Positions 1 through 8,665 of a DNA stretch of 13,883 bases are shown piece after piece (positions within the stretch are counted from its first letter, which is position 1; each line of letters begins with the position of its first letter). This DNA comes from Acidobacteriota bacterium (GTDB lineage: Bacteria > Acidobacteriota > Terriglobia > Terriglobales > Acidobacteriaceae). A program made the translations under genes and the position numbers. The stretch is from contig JAKABE010000040.1 of assembly GCA_021801945.1 (NCBI GenBank), positions 1 through 13,883 on the forward strand, given 5' to 3'. The notes under the pieces are model-generated. The model was not told where the DNA came from. It did not search any database and was given only the letters and a program-made list of their open reading frames with translations.

Positions 1-1
1 C

Positions 2-1156
2 AAAGACGAGGTCGCCGCGGCCAACTATCCCCAGATCCGTATGTTCACGGTGGCCGAGACGGTGGCAGGGAAGCCGCAAAGGGACGTTCCTGGCCACTGG
101 GATATTACCAGCCCCGTCACCGTGGGCGACTACTCTGCCGTTGCCTACTTCTTCGGCTTGAACCTCTATAAAGAGCTGCACGAGCCCATCGGGCTCATTC
201 ACAGTTCCTGGCCGGGGACGCCGGCGGAGTCGTGGACGACGCTGCCCACGCTCGAATCGAACAAGGAGTTTGCCGATATTCTCGACCGATGGCGGAAGAT
301 GGAGGCGGCCTACCCGGCCGCCATGGATCGGTACAACGAAGCCTTGCAGGGGTGGGAAAAGGCCGCGGACCGCGCGGAATCCGCCGGAAGCCCCATTCCG
401 CGTGCGCCGCACCTTCCGTTCGATCCGCGCAGCTATTCGTGGCGTCCGGCGGGGCTTTACGACGCCATGATCGCCCCGCTGATTCCGTTCCGGATCAAGG
501 GAGCCATCTGGTACCAGGGGGAGTCCAACGGCAGCCGGGCGGTGCAGTACCGCACGCTTTTCCCGGACATGATTCGCGACTGGCGGCAGGCCTGGGGCGA
601 AGGGGATTTTCCGTTCCTATTCGTACAGCTTGCCAGCTACCAGTCCGTGCTGCCGCCGTCGAACTGGCCGCTTCTGCGCGAGGCTCAACTGAAGGCGCTG
701 GCAGTTCCTGACACGGCGATGGTGGTTACGGTGGATATTGGTTCGGTGCGCCGAGTTCATCCGCGTAACAAGCAAGAGGTGGGTCGCCGATTGTCGCTGG
801 CCGCCCGGGCCCTGGCTTACGATCAGAAGGTCATCTACTCCGGCCCGATCTACTCGTCCAAGCAGGTGAAGGGGGACAAGATCATTCTCCATTTCACGCA
901 TCTGGGCGGCGGCCTTGTGGCCCGGCGTTACAGCGGCACACCTGCGGGATTGGCTGGATTTGAGATCGCCGGAGCGGATCGGAGTTTCGTCGAGGCCAGG
1001 GCGGAGATTGAGGGCGATACGGTGGTGGTCGAAAGCCCACTGGTGAGCAATCCCGTGGCGGTGCGCTACGCCTGGCAGAACTACCCCATTTGCAATCTGT
1101 ACAACGAGGCAGGCTTGCCGGCCTCGCCGTTCCGGACGGATGACTGGCCGGAATAG
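2..1156 (+). CDS. Sialate O-acetylesterase (SASA family), 5'-truncated by window edge
   Basis: The frame is open from base 2, so the gene begins outside the window and the ATG at 41 is internal. About 384 C-terminal residues are visible. The family removes O-acetyl groups from sialic acids or related acetylated sugars and is usually exported. Visible family signatures are GTPAESW, then AIWYQGESN near the middle, then DIGSVRRVHPRNKQEVGRRL, which holds the Asp-x-x-His-type end of the SGNH-like catalytic site. The typical ending PASPFRTDDWPE is present. The N-terminal block with the nucleophile Ser (usually in a GQSNM-like motif) is missing only because of the cut. No neighbour here shares its pathway. 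Family assignment is sure; the true substrate is not. Confidence 0.9.
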   Translation, partial: KDEVAAANYPQIRMFTVAETVAGKPQRDVPGHWDITSPVTVGDYSAVAYFFGLNLYKELHEPIGLIHSSWPGTPAESWTTLPTLESNKEFADILDRWRKMEAAYPAAMDRYNEALQGWEKAADRAESAGSPIPRAPHLPFDPRSYSWRPAGLYDAMIAPLIPFRIKGAIWYQGESNGSRAVQYRTLFPDMIRDWRQAWGEGDFPFLFVQLASYQSVLPPSNWPLLREAQLKALAVPDTAMVVTVDIGSVRRVHPRNKQEVGRRLSLAARALAYDQKVIYSGPIYSSKQVKGDKIILHFTHLGGGLVARRYSGTPAGLAGFEIAGADRSFVEARAEIEGDTVVVESPLVSNPVAVRYAWQNYPICNLYNEAGLPASPFRTDDWPE

Positions 1157-1381
1157 CAAGGAGCGCCACCAGACTGCATTCCGGGGATCGGGGATCCGAA
1201 GTCTGAAATCCGCTCGCGAAGTCAAGGAGTGCTAGCCGAACTTCCGCAGCACGAGCAGAAGGACTTCAACAGCCCGGCGAGAAGAACTCATTCTTGCGGC
1301 CGGTTGGTTGCAACGCAAAACGGGATTGTTCGGGAGGCTGTTGCCAGAGGCTGATTGGCTTTCAGGGGATCTGCGGCAAGG

Positions 1382-1720
1382 CTATTGAAGTCCTTCGCAG
1401 ACGATTGTTGCTTCAAAAGTGATGTCCATGAAGTGGTAGATGTGGTGGAGCTTGAATTGCGGCAGATGCGCGCGGAGCCTGTAATCGCTACCGGTGATCA
1501 CGGCGGGGACGGACAGTCCACAATTGGAGTGCAGGGCCGGGATTCTGTTTTTCCAGGATCCGGCCACGATGTTGCAGATTTCGCAGATTGCGTCCTGAAC
1601 GGTTGCGTCGACGGCTGAGAACTCAGTTCCGGTCATGCTGGCGGCTATCTTCGTCGCGGCCTGCATGCTGTTGAAGGATTCCTGCAAAGAACGGGTGATT
1701 GAAAATGGACTCCTGTCGCG
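1382..1720 (-). pseudogene. cheX: CheX-like chemotaxis phosphatase, N-terminal half missing
   Basis: The frame is open from a TGA at 1721-1723 down to the TAG at 1382-1384. With the TTG at 1685-1687 as start it gives 101 residues; CheX/CheC proteins are usually about 150-200. The C-terminal half is well conserved: the phosphatase motif E-x2-N is seen as CEICNIVAGSWKNR (E36, N39 from the TTG), followed by CGLSVPAVITGSDYRL and a C-terminal CEGLQ. CheX dephosphorylates CheY-P. The N-terminal half of the fold is absent, and only about 80 bases separate this frame from the upstream cheY stop, too few to hold it in any frame. There is no good ribosome binding site. It is therefore probably a truncated remnant. 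A short translated protein cannot be excluded. Confidence 0.72.
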
Positions 1721-1802
1721 TCAGCAGCGATCCTGGCCCTGGCGAATGCAGGTGCGTCCTGGGATTACCTTCTCGGGGGGTGAATTTTCTTGTGTCGATG
1801 GC

Positions 1803-2186
1803 TCAAGCGGCGCGTACCAGTGGAATCACGCGCTGCTTGATTTGCTCCACGGTGAAGGGTTTTCGGATATATCCCTGGGCGCCCGCTTGGATTGCCTGCT
1901 TGACCTGTTCCTCACTGCCTTCAGTGGTAACCATGACCACAGGCGTTTTGGGAGCGAGGTCCCGGCTGCGCAGCTGACGAAGGAACTCAAGGCCGTCCAT
2001 GGAAGGCATGTTGATGTCCGAAAGGATGACGTCGACCTTTTGTTTTTGCAACAGATCGAGGCCTTCGTTTCCATTCGAGGCTTCCAGCACGGTTTCCAGC
2101 TCCAGTCCGGCCTGACGCAAGGTCCGCTCGACGATCTTGCGCATCACGGAAGAGTCATCCACGATCAGCGCCCGAATCTGGCTCAT
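1803..2186 (-). CDS. cheY: Intact CheY-type single-domain response regulator
   Basis: This is a 127-residue stand-alone receiver domain. All canonical residues are present at CheY-like positions: acidic pair D10/D11 in LIVDDSSVMR, phospho-acceptor D57 in LSDINMPSMDG, T87/T88 in VMVTTEG, and K109 in YIRKPF. It would take phosphate from CheA and carry the output signal to a motor or other effector. The frame stays open upstream to about 2396, but the ATG at 2184-2186 (MSQIRALIVDD) matches the family start. No clear Shine-Dalgarno precedes it. It is followed by the truncated cheX-like gene and is divergent from the cheW operon. With the operon copy of cheY broken, this is the only CheY in the window able to be phosphorylated. 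Confidence 0.95.
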   Translation of the reverse strand: MSQIRALIVDDSSVMRKIVERTLRQAGLELETVLEASNGNEGLDLLQKQKVDVILSDINMPSMDGLEFLRQLRSRDLAPKTPVVMVTTEGSEEQVKQAIQAGAQGYIRKPFTVEQIKQRVIPLVRAA

Positions 2187-2806
2187 AGGTCGTCTATCGG
2201 CAATTGCGCCCGGCACTTTAGCCAGCCGCTCGAGGTGCTGGCGGTGGATGGGCAGAGCGTGGCGCCGTGGGGCTCCAGCCACACCGTTGCCAGATACGCG
2301 ATCTACGGGATTCTGCGCCAAGGCGCATTCAAGGCAATCTGGTTGGCCGAAGATCTGGCACCTGAATCCGGGCGCGGAGTCCGGCTGCAAGGTCATGCGT
2401 CAGACCGCGCGCAAAAGTGCCGTTGAGCATGTGAATGGCATGCATCAGGTGGTTGGGGCGCTCGTGGGATATGGGCCCTGTTCATGTTTCGTATCGGCAC
2501 AGCGGTAGGGTTGAGCGCCCAATTGGAGCAACTTGAGTATCCGGCTGCAATCTTGTCAGTTTCACTGGGGAGCGTGCTTTGCGGGCCGCCGACTCTGATT
2601 GATGGGCCGGATTTGCCGATGATAGGCAGGGAAGGATTGCCGGTCCGACTCGCGAGGATCGGGGTGCGGATGCGGCGTTCCAAGCGATTCCAGCCACAGC
2701 CCACGGGATTGCAATGCGAGATTGTGGGCAAGGCGAGTCTGCGGTAGCGAGCGCGACGAGGCGAGGATTGCATGCGGCGATCGATGAGGAGGAAAAAGGG
2801 GAGTGT
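2187..2806. other. 620-base gap between divergent cheY and cheW with no supported gene
   Basis: No protein family is recognisable on either strand. A long open plus-strand frame covers 1635-2426, but half of it is antisense to cheY and the rest matches nothing I know. Another plus-strand frame at 2484-2747 is equally unrecognised. As the gap lies between divergent transcription units it should hold promoters for both, but I find no convincing -35/-10 pair and no sigma-28 box. Base composition is similar to coding DNA, so an eroded gene is possible. Confidence 0.5.
2786..2803 (+). promoter_or_regulatory. Ribosome binding site(s) setting the cheW start
   Basis: Two purine-rich Shine-Dalgarno-like stretches, GAGGAGG at 2786-2792 and GGGGAG at 2798-2803, precede the ATG at 2807. 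The nearer ends three bases before the start and the stronger ends 14 bases before it. Together they favour 2807 over the longer open frame that runs upstream to 2714. Confidence 0.55.
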
Positions 2807-3457
2807 ATGCCGAATGCGGTGATGGAGCCAGGGATGACGGGGGCAACGGGGAATCCGGCGGCACAGGAGAGCGGCGGAAGCGTGCAACCGGCGCAGGGAA
2901 AGCCAGCGGAGAAGCTGGAGGCTCGAGGCGGCGCCGACTATCGCGCCGCGAAATACCTTACCTTTCGGCTCGGCCGCGAGGAGTTCGCCATCCAGGTACT
3001 CAAGGTTCGGGAGATCATGGGCATTCAGGAGATCACCGCGGTGCCCCAAACTCCTGCGCACGTCAAGGGCGTCATCAACCTGCGGGGCAAGGTGATCCCG
3101 GTGGTCGATCTGCGCCTCAAGTTCTGCCTGCCCGAGATGGAATACACACAGCGGACCTGCATCATTGTCGTGCAGGCGCATTCGGGAGGCGTTTCGCTGC
3201 TCACCGGCATCATCGTCGACGAGGTCTCGGAGGTGCTGAATCTCAATGCCGGCGATATCGAGGATACGCCCGATTTTGGAGACGACGGCAGCTTTGCGGC
3301 AGGCTATCTCCTCGGTATGGCCAAGGTTAAAGGCAAGGTCAAGATCCTGCTGGACATCGACCGCGTATTGAGCTGCCAGGAGCGCGAGGCCTGGATGCGC
3401 TGTTGCAGGACTGAATCGAGATTTGAACCGAGATTTGAATCGAGGGAGAGTATGTGA
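2807..3457 (+). CDS. cheW: CheW chemotaxis coupling protein
   Basis: The 216-residue protein links receptors to CheA in cytoplasmic arrays. Roughly residues 1-45 are a low-complexity Gly/Ala/Glu-rich extension. The CheW fold follows, starting at [20 protein letters not shown], with the conserved [18 protein letters not shown], then [14 protein letters not shown] and a final [13 protein letters not shown]. The extreme C-terminus is unusual, encoded by a 12-base tandem repeat that reads [12 protein letters not shown]. It is the first gene of the plus-strand operon. Its TGA stop (3455-3457) shares its last base with the mcp ATG, so the two are probably translationally coupled. The start at 2807 is chosen on ribosome binding sites. 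Confidence 0.95.
   Translation: MPNAVMEPGMTGATGNPAAQESGGSVQPAQGKPAEKLEARGGADYRAAKYLTFRLGREEFAIQVLKVREIMGIQEITAVPQTPAHVKGVINLRGKVIPVVDLRLKFCLPEMEYTQRTCIIVVQAHSGGVSLLTGIIVDEVSEVLNLNAGDIEDTPDFGDDGSFAAGYLLGMAKVKGKVKILLDIDRVLSCQEREAWMRCCRTESRFEPRFESRESM
3412..3445 (+). repeat. 12-base tandem repeat inside the cheW 3' end
   Basis: About 2.8 copies of TGAATCGAGATT with single-base variation (second copy TGAACCGAGATT; third partial, ending GAGG). The period is a multiple of three, so the reading frame is kept and the product gains repeated [12 protein letters not shown] units just before the stop. It looks like a slippage expansion. Confidence 0.8.
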
Positions 3458-5049
3458 TGGCATCCGAAAGGACGATAGGGAAGAAGATCTTCTGGAGCTC
3501 TGGCACTTCACTGGCATTGACACTCATCGTCGGCGGGACGGCGTTGTGGCTCATGCGTGACCTGGGGAAGAGCATCGGCACGCTTGTGAACGGAGAGGCC
3601 CAGAAGCAGTATTTAGGGACCCAACTTGACACCGGGGTGTCGGATCTGACCGCATCGGAACACGAGGTGCTGCTTCGAACGCTGACCAAAGAACCATCGG
3701 AGGCTGCCCGCGCCAGTCAGGACTTCATCAAGGCAAGCGGCGTGATGAAGAGCAATCTCGATGCCATCAACCCTCTGCTCGACAATGACAGTGAACGACA
3801 GATCTGCGCAGGATTAGCGTCGGCTCGCGAGAAAGTCGTCAATCTGCATCAGCAGTACATTCGATTAATTGCCTCCGGCAAATCCGACATGGCGGCGGCT
3901 CTTTTGAAGGAAAATGTTCTTCCGATTCTAGATGAGATGGCCACTCAAGCCGGTTTGCTGCAGCAGCAAGAAGGGAATCTGATGCGCACCGCAGCTGCCG
4001 GCGCGGTTAAACAAGTATTGATCGGGCACTGGGTAACGATCTTATTGCTCATCCTCTCCTTGGTGAACGGAGGTGTAATGATCGTCACGGTCCGAAAGAT
4101 CAGCGGAATTCTGCGCAAGGCGATCCAAGAACTCTCAGAAGGCGCGGGACAGGTGGCCAGCGCGGCCAGCCAGATCTCCTCCTCGAGCCAGGCGCTGGCG
4201 CAGGGTGCGTCCGAACAAGCGGCGTCGCTAGAAGAGACGTCGGCTTCGAGCGAGGAGATCAACTCCATGGCGCGCAGGAACGCCGAGAACTCTCAGTCCG
4301 CCAACGCATTGGTCATGCAGTCGCAGGAGAAGATTGTGGAGACGAACCGTTCGCTGGAATCGATGGTGGCGGCGATGACGGACATCAAGAGGTCCAGCGA
4401 CAAGGTGGCCAAGATCATCAAGGTAATCGATGAGATCGCGTTCCAGACAAATATTCTGGCGTTGAACGCGGCGGTCGAGGCAGCGCGGGCCGGTGAGGCG
4501 GGCATGGGGTTCGCGGTGGTTGCCGACGAAGTTCGCAATCTTGCGCAGCGCTGTGCTCAGGCGGCGAAGGACACCTCGGCCCTGATCGAAGAGTCGATTG
4601 CCAAGTCCAATGATGGACAAGCCAAGGTGGACCAGGTAGCGGTGGCCATCCGCGCGATTACGGAGGAATCGGCCAAGGTGAAGACGTTGGTGGACGAGGT
4701 GAGCCTGAGCAGCCAGGAGCAGACCCGCGGCATCGAGCATATCGCCAAGGCGCTAACCCAGATGGAGCAGGTGACGCAGCAGTCGGCCGCCAATTCCGAG
4801 GAGAGCGCGGCGGCGGCCGAGGAGCTGACGGCACAAGCATCCGCGCTAATGGAGGTTGTCCACCAGCTGAGCGTGATGGTCGGGGGCATGGAAGAAGCTT
4901 CGCGGAACCAGCCGGCGCAGCCGGCATGGCAGCCCGTAACAGGGCCGCACAAGCTGTCGGCGCACGCGTCCAAAGTGCACATGTCCCACCGCGCGGAGGT
5001 CAAGGCAGATCCCATTCCGATGGAGGCGGATTTCAAGGCGATGGCCTGA
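3457..5049 (+). CDS. Methyl-accepting chemotaxis protein, membrane-bound, HAMP-less
   Basis: This is a 530-residue chemoreceptor. From the ATG at 3457, a first membrane segment spans about residues 11-33. A mainly helical extracytoplasmic sensor (about 35-187) resembles a four-helix-bundle domain in size and composition. The second membrane segment is about 188-212. No HAMP domain follows: within about ten residues the chain enters the coiled-coil signalling region ([20 protein letters not shown]). The hairpin tip that binds CheA and CheW is textbook ([25 protein letters not shown], then [14 protein letters not shown]; about 325-364). The Gln/Glu-rich flanking helices hold likely methylation and deamidation sites for CheR, CheB and CheD. 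The tail ends DFKAMA, with no NWETF-type tether. A GTG at 3454 is an alternative start; GAGGGAGAG at 3442-3450 serves either. The ligand cannot be told. Confidence 0.95.
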   Translation: MASERTIGKKIFWSSGTSLALTLIVGGTALWLMRDLGKSIGTLVNGEAQKQYLGTQLDTGVSDLTASEHEVLLRTLTKEPSEAARASQDFIKASGVMKSNLDAINPLLDNDSERQICAGLASAREKVVNLHQQYIRLIASGKSDMAAALLKENVLPILDEMATQAGLLQQQEGNLMRTAAAGAVKQVLIGHWVTILLLILSLVNGGVMIVTVRKISGILRKAIQELSEGAGQVASAASQISSSSQALAQGASEQAASLEETSASSEEINSMARRNAENSQSANALVMQSQEKIVETNRSLESMVAAMTDIKRSSDKVAKIIKVIDEIAFQTNILALNAAVEAARAGEAGMGFAVVADEVRNLAQRCAQAAKDTSALIEESIAKSNDGQAKVDQVAVAIRAITEESAKVKTLVDEVSLSSQEQTRGIEHIAKALTQMEQVTQQSAANSEESAAAAEELTAQASALMEVVHQLSVMVGGMEEASRNQPAQPAWQPVTGPHKLSAHASKVHMSHRAEVKADPIPMEADFKAMA

Positions 5050-5163
5050 TCCGTTCCGCGAGGTTTCATCACGATCGCGTGTTTCATGCAGCGGAGATGC
5101 AGTCGATCGATGAGGCCCGTGCATGAACGCGCAGCAGACAAGACTCGATGGGGAGACACCGCC

Positions 5164-7257
5164 ATGTCGAAGGGGGAACAGGCTACGGCAGGACAGAGGG
5201 GCTCACCTGAGGCTCTGCACTCTCGTGTGGAAGAGGCTGCCAGTCAGCTTGTGCTGGGGAAGCTGAGCGGGAAGCAACGGACTACGGTCCTGCGGGCAAT
5301 CCGGACAGAAGCCAAGGCGGCAGGCATCGCGGAGGTCGCGAGCATCGCCTCCGCAATGCTCGATGAGATGGCCAGAACGAAGGGAACGGGCGCAATCGAG
5401 ACGCTGTTATCGAACGGCCTGGAACAAATGCAGAAAGCTCTGAGCGACGCTTCTAGCCCATCCGGCTGCGAAAGCGTCTCCGACGCCGCCGGCGCATCTT
5501 TCACATCCGTGCAGGCTGAGGCGCCGGCATCTGTTCCGCTGGGGGAAGACCGCGAACTGCTTGGCGATTTCATTCTGGAATCGCGCGATCATCTGGCCCA
5601 GGTGGAGGCCCAGATGATCACGCTCGAAAAGGCCCCTGAAGACACGGAGGCGATCAACACGGTCTTTCGCGCTTTTCACACCATCAAGGGTCTGGCCGGG
5701 TTCATGGACCTCGCGGAGATGCGCGAGATTGCTCATGAAACGGAGAGCCTGCTGGATTTGGTCCGCAATCACAAGCAAACCATTACGCCGGCGGTCGTGG
5801 ATATCGTTCTGGCAGCGACCGACTATCTCCAGGCCTGGCTCGTGCGCATCGAGAGAACGCTTGCGGGAGGAGAAGCGGGGCTCGCGCCGGAGAAGCAGGA
5901 ACTGCTGGAGAGGATAGGCGACGCGGCGCGCGGAGGGGCCAACCAGGCCTCGCAGGTTGCCGAGACACGTTTGCCGGACCGTGGCACGCCGGATGAACCC
6001 GTCGATCGGCGAAGAGAATTTTCGGAGAGTTGGACCGGGCCGGAGCGGCGCAGCGGCATGGAACGCCGCACCGACAGCGCCGACACGCGTTCCGTGAAAG
6101 TGGACACGGAAAAGCTGGATCACCTGGTCGATATGGCGGGAGAGCTGGTGATTGCGCAGACCATGGTCGTTCACAATCCGGAGCTTGCTGCGCTTCGCAG
6201 TCCGGCTCTGCAGCACAGGCTGGCACAGCTTGAGCGAATTACGGGTGACCTGCAGAGGATGGCCATGGCGATGCGCATGGTGCCGATTGGAGGGCTCTTC
6301 CAGAGGATGAACCGACTGGTAAGGGACCTGGCGCGCAAGACCGGCAAACAGGCGGAGATGGTAGCCACAGGCGCGGAGACGGAGCTCGACCGCAATGTAG
6401 TGGAGGAATTGGCCGATCCACTCATGCACATGATCCGCAATGCGATCGATCACGGACTGGAGACGCCCGAGGAGCGGAGCGCCGCCGGCAAAGATCCGAC
6501 GGGGAAGATTCGCCTGAGCGCTTTTCATCAGGCCGGTCACATTGTGATTGAGATAGGGGATGACGGTCAGGGGCTGAACCGCGACAAGATTCTGGAAAGG
6601 GCGCGACGGGCAGGCATGGTGGAAGAAGGGGCCCGCCCGCCGGATGAGGAGGTTTTCAATCTCATTTTTCATCCCGGTTTCTCCACCGCCGAGAAGATCA
6701 CCGAGGTCTCCGGGCGGGGCGTGGGCATGGATGTGGTCAAGAGACAAATCCAGAAGCTGCGCGGGCGCATCGGCATTGAATCGGTGGTTGGGAAAGGCAC
6801 CGTCTTCTCTCTGCGCCTGCCCCTCACGCTGGCCATGATCGACGGACTAATCGTGGGCGTGGGCCGCGAGCGGTATGTGGTGCCCATTTTCTCGGTGCGA
6901 GAGATGTTGCGGCCCACTGCGGAGATGGTGTTTACGGTGGAAGGCCGGCAAGAGATGGCGCTGGTGCGGAACAATCTGTTTCCCGTGGTGCGGCTTTCCC
7001 GGCGCTTTGGCGTGGAGCCGCGATCGGAGGCAGTCACGAACAATCTGTTGATTGTCGCCGAAGCCGGCGGCAAATGTTTTGGCCTGATGGTGGACGAACT
7101 AATCGGGAAGCAGGAGGTCGTGATCAAGGGTCTGGGCGAGACGCTGAAGGAGGTTCCCGGTGTGGCCGGGGGCGCGATCCTTGGCGATGGGCGCGTTGGC
7201 TTGATTCTGGACCTGGAAGGAATCTTCCATGGGGGCATGCGGAGGGAGATTCAGTGA
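5164..7257 (+). CDS. cheA: CheA chemotaxis histidine kinase
   Basis: The 697-residue kinase phosphorylates itself and passes phosphate to CheY and CheB. Residues 1-130 form an unassigned helical N-terminal region. The Hpt (P1) domain follows, with phospho-accepting H172 in FRAFHTIKGLAGF. I see no P2 domain, only an Arg/Glu-rich linker (GPERRSGMERR). The dimerisation helices start at KLDHLVDMAGELVIAQ. The HATPase domain shows the N box (HMIRNAIDHGLE, N426), G1 (EIGDDGQGLN), F box (PGFSTAEKITEVSGRGVGMD) and G2 (GKGT). A CheW-like P5 domain ends the protein. The start at 5164 is preceded by GGGGAG (5150-5155) eight bases away; the frame is open to 5086, so a start 26 codons earlier is possible. 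The stop overlaps the cheR start. Confidence 0.96.
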   Translation: MSKGEQATAGQRGSPEALHSRVEEAASQLVLGKLSGKQRTTVLRAIRTEAKAAGIAEVASIASAMLDEMARTKGTGAIETLLSNGLEQMQKALSDASSPSGCESVSDAAGASFTSVQAEAPASVPLGEDRELLGDFILESRDHLAQVEAQMITLEKAPEDTEAINTVFRAFHTIKGLAGFMDLAEMREIAHETESLLDLVRNHKQTITPAVVDIVLAATDYLQAWLVRIERTLAGGEAGLAPEKQELLERIGDAARGGANQASQVAETRLPDRGTPDEPVDRRREFSESWTGPERRSGMERRTDSADTRSVKVDTEKLDHLVDMAGELVIAQTMVVHNPELAALRSPALQHRLAQLERITGDLQRMAMAMRMVPIGGLFQRMNRLVRDLARKTGKQAEMVATGAETELDRNVVEELADPLMHMIRNAIDHGLETPEERSAAGKDPTGKIRLSAFHQAGHIVIEIGDDGQGLNRDKILERARRAGMVEEGARPPDEEVFNLIFHPGFSTAEKITEVSGRGVGMDVVKRQIQKLRGRIGIESVVGKGTVFSLRLPLTLAMIDGLIVGVGRERYVVPIFSVREMLRPTAEMVFTVEGRQEMALVRNNLFPVVRLSRRFGVEPRSEAVTNNLLIVAEAGGKCFGLMVDELIGKQEVVIKGLGETLKEVPGVAGGAILGDGRVGLILDLEGIFHGGMRREIQ

Positions 7258-8135
7258 GGGGATCCGGTTCTGCCGACGGCGCTGACCGGGAATTGGCGGA
7301 GATTCTGCGGCCGCATGCGCTGACCGCCCAGGAGTTCGCGACGGTGGCCGGACTGGCGCGCCAGGAGTTTGGCCTGGAACTGAGCGAGGGGAAGGAATCG
7401 CTGGTGGCCGCGCGTCTGGGGAAGCTAATGCGGCAGCGGGGATTTGCCCGATTCCGGGATTACTACCGACATGTCGAGCGGGACGAGACGGGGGAGGCGC
7501 TGGTGGAGCTGATCGACGCGCTCACTACCAATCACACCAGCTTTTTCCGCGAACAGGCGCATTTCGATTTTCTCATCCAGCAAGTCTTTGCGGGATGGAA
7601 TCGGCGGAGCCCGCTGCGCATCTGGAGTGCGGCCACTGCTACCGGCGAAGAGGCGTACACGATTGCGCTCGCCGCGCGAGAGTATTTCGGAGTGGCGACG
7701 GCGAGTGTTCCGCAGATTCTGGCCTCTGATATTTCGACGCGCGCGCTTGCGGCGGCGCGAAAGGGGATGTATCGCTCGGATCGCTTCCAGGGCGGCGCGC
7801 CGGCGGCATGGCTCAAGAAGCACCTGCTGCGTGGAGAAGGGCATTGGCAAGGATGGTACCGCATGTGCCCAGGAATCCTGGCCATGGTTGAGTTCCGGCG
7901 GATCAACCTGATCGAACCGCTGCCCGTGCTTGGACCTTTTGCGGTCATCTTTTGCCGCAACGTGATGATCTATTTCAGCCAGCAAACTCAGGAGATGGTC
8001 GTGCGCCAGTTGTCCGCCTGCCTGGAACCCGGCGGCTATTTGTTCGTGGGCCACTCAGAGAATCTCGCCGGGACGCAGCACGAGTTGCAGCAAATCCAGC
8101 CGGCGATCTATCGCAAGCGAGGCAATCCGAGATGA
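7254..8135 (+). CDS. cheR: CheR chemoreceptor glutamate methyltransferase
   Basis: The 293-residue enzyme uses S-adenosylmethionine to methylate receptor glutamates. The N-terminal helical CheR domain covers about residues 20-85. Family motifs follow in order: LTTNHTSFFREQAHFDFL, the SAM-binding loop RIWSAATATGEEAYTIAL, ILASDISTRALAAARKGMY, then VIFCRNVMIYF and PGGYLFVGHSENL. The SAM loop has Ala-Thr where many relatives have Gly-Cys before the TGEE, a tolerated-looking variation. The start is taken as GTG at 7254, which overlaps the cheA stop (GTGA) and follows a GAGGGAG stretch. The frame is open far upstream inside cheA, so upstream starts are unlikely. Its stop overlaps the cheD ATG (ATGA). 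Confidence 0.94.
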   Translation: MRGSGSADGADRELAEILRPHALTAQEFATVAGLARQEFGLELSEGKESLVAARLGKLMRQRGFARFRDYYRHVERDETGEALVELIDALTTNHTSFFREQAHFDFLIQQVFAGWNRRSPLRIWSAATATGEEAYTIALAAREYFGVATASVPQILASDISTRALAAARKGMYRSDRFQGGAPAAWLKKHLLRGEGHWQGWYRMCPGILAMVEFRRINLIEPLPVLGPFAVIFCRNVMIYFSQQTQEMVVRQLSACLEPGGYLFVGHSENLAGTQHELQQIQPAIYRKRGNPR

Positions 8136-8665
8136 GGGAGCTTGTCGTAGGAGTGGGCGAAGGCACAGTGAGCAGCGACCCAGATGCCGTGCTGGTGACC
8201 TATGCGCTGGGCTCGTGTATCGCGGTCATGGTGCACGATCCGGTGGCGCGGGTGGCTGGAATGATTCACTATATGCTGCCCGAATCGCCGCGGCTCAAGG
8301 ATGGGCCCGGGCCCCAGCCATGGAAGTTTGCCGACACCGGGATTCCGCATCTTCTGCGCGTCGCCTTGGCCAGCGGCGCTGATCTGCGCGGCTTGCTGAT
8401 CGTGGCCGCGGGCGGAGCGCAGGTGTTGAACGACAATTCGATCTTCAACATCGGGAAACGGAATTGCCTAGCCTTACGCAAACATCTGTGGAAGTTCGGT
8501 CTGGTTCCGCATGCCGAAGAAACGGGAGGGACTCTGGTGCGGACGGTACGCATAGAGGTGAACAGCGGCCGCGTGTGGCTGCAGTCTCCCGGCAACGAGC
8601 AGCGCGAGATCAAGCCTCGCGTAGGGAATAGAACGCTTACCACGGAGGTGTGCCCATGGCGTTGA
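8132..8665 (+). CDS. cheD: CheD chemoreceptor glutamine deamidase
   Basis: The 177-residue CheD deamidates receptor glutamines to glutamates, and in CheC-containing systems it is also regulated by CheC. The catalytic set is visible with the family spacing: T23, C29 in YALGSCIAVMVHDP, and H46 in GMIHYMLP. The later blocks LLIVAAGGAQVLN and FNIGKRNCLALRKHL are also typical. The start ATG overlaps the cheR TGA by ATGA, and the stop lies ten bases inside the following cheY remnant, so translation is tightly coupled. No intact CheC or CheX is encoded in the window, so its usual adaptation partner is not seen here. Confidence 0.95.
   Translation: MRELVVGVGEGTVSSDPDAVLVTYALGSCIAVMVHDPVARVAGMIHYMLPESPRLKDGPGPQPWKFADTGIPHLLRVALASGADLRGLLIVAAGGAQVLNDNSIFNIGKRNCLALRKHLWKFGLVPHAEETGGTLVRTVRIEVNSGRVWLQSPGNEQREIKPRVGNRTLTTEVCPWR
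8645..8649 (+). promoter_or_regulatory. Ribosome binding site of the broken operon cheY
   Basis: GGAGG lies six bases before the ATG at 8656, inside the end of cheD. Its good spacing picks 8656 over the in-frame GTG at 8650. It suggests the gene was well translated before the internal loss. Confidence 0.55.

Noticed and set aside
1184..1196. Small palindrome GGATC-GGG-GATCC after the esterase as a terminator
   Set aside because: The stem is only five base pairs with no following T-run, so termination is not supported.
1635..2426. 263-codon plus-strand open frame across the divergent cheY and part of the gap
   Set aside because: The first two thirds are antisense to an intact CheY. The remaining part (PLEVLAVDGQSVAPWG and on) matches no family I know.
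2613..2622. GCCGATGATA resembling a sigma-28 -10 box upstream of cheW
   Set aside because: No TAAA-type -35 element at the required spacing, and the site lies almost 190 bases before the start codon.
2393..3523. 376-codon minus-strand open frame across cheW and the upstream gap
   Set aside because: Antisense to the well-supported cheW, with low-complexity Ser/Arg/Pro sequence and no recognisable motif.
5407..6747. 446-codon open frame on the minus strand across cheA
   Set aside because: It is exactly antisense to conserved CheA domains, has Arg/His-rich composition without any family motif, and reflects GC-rich codon use of cheA.
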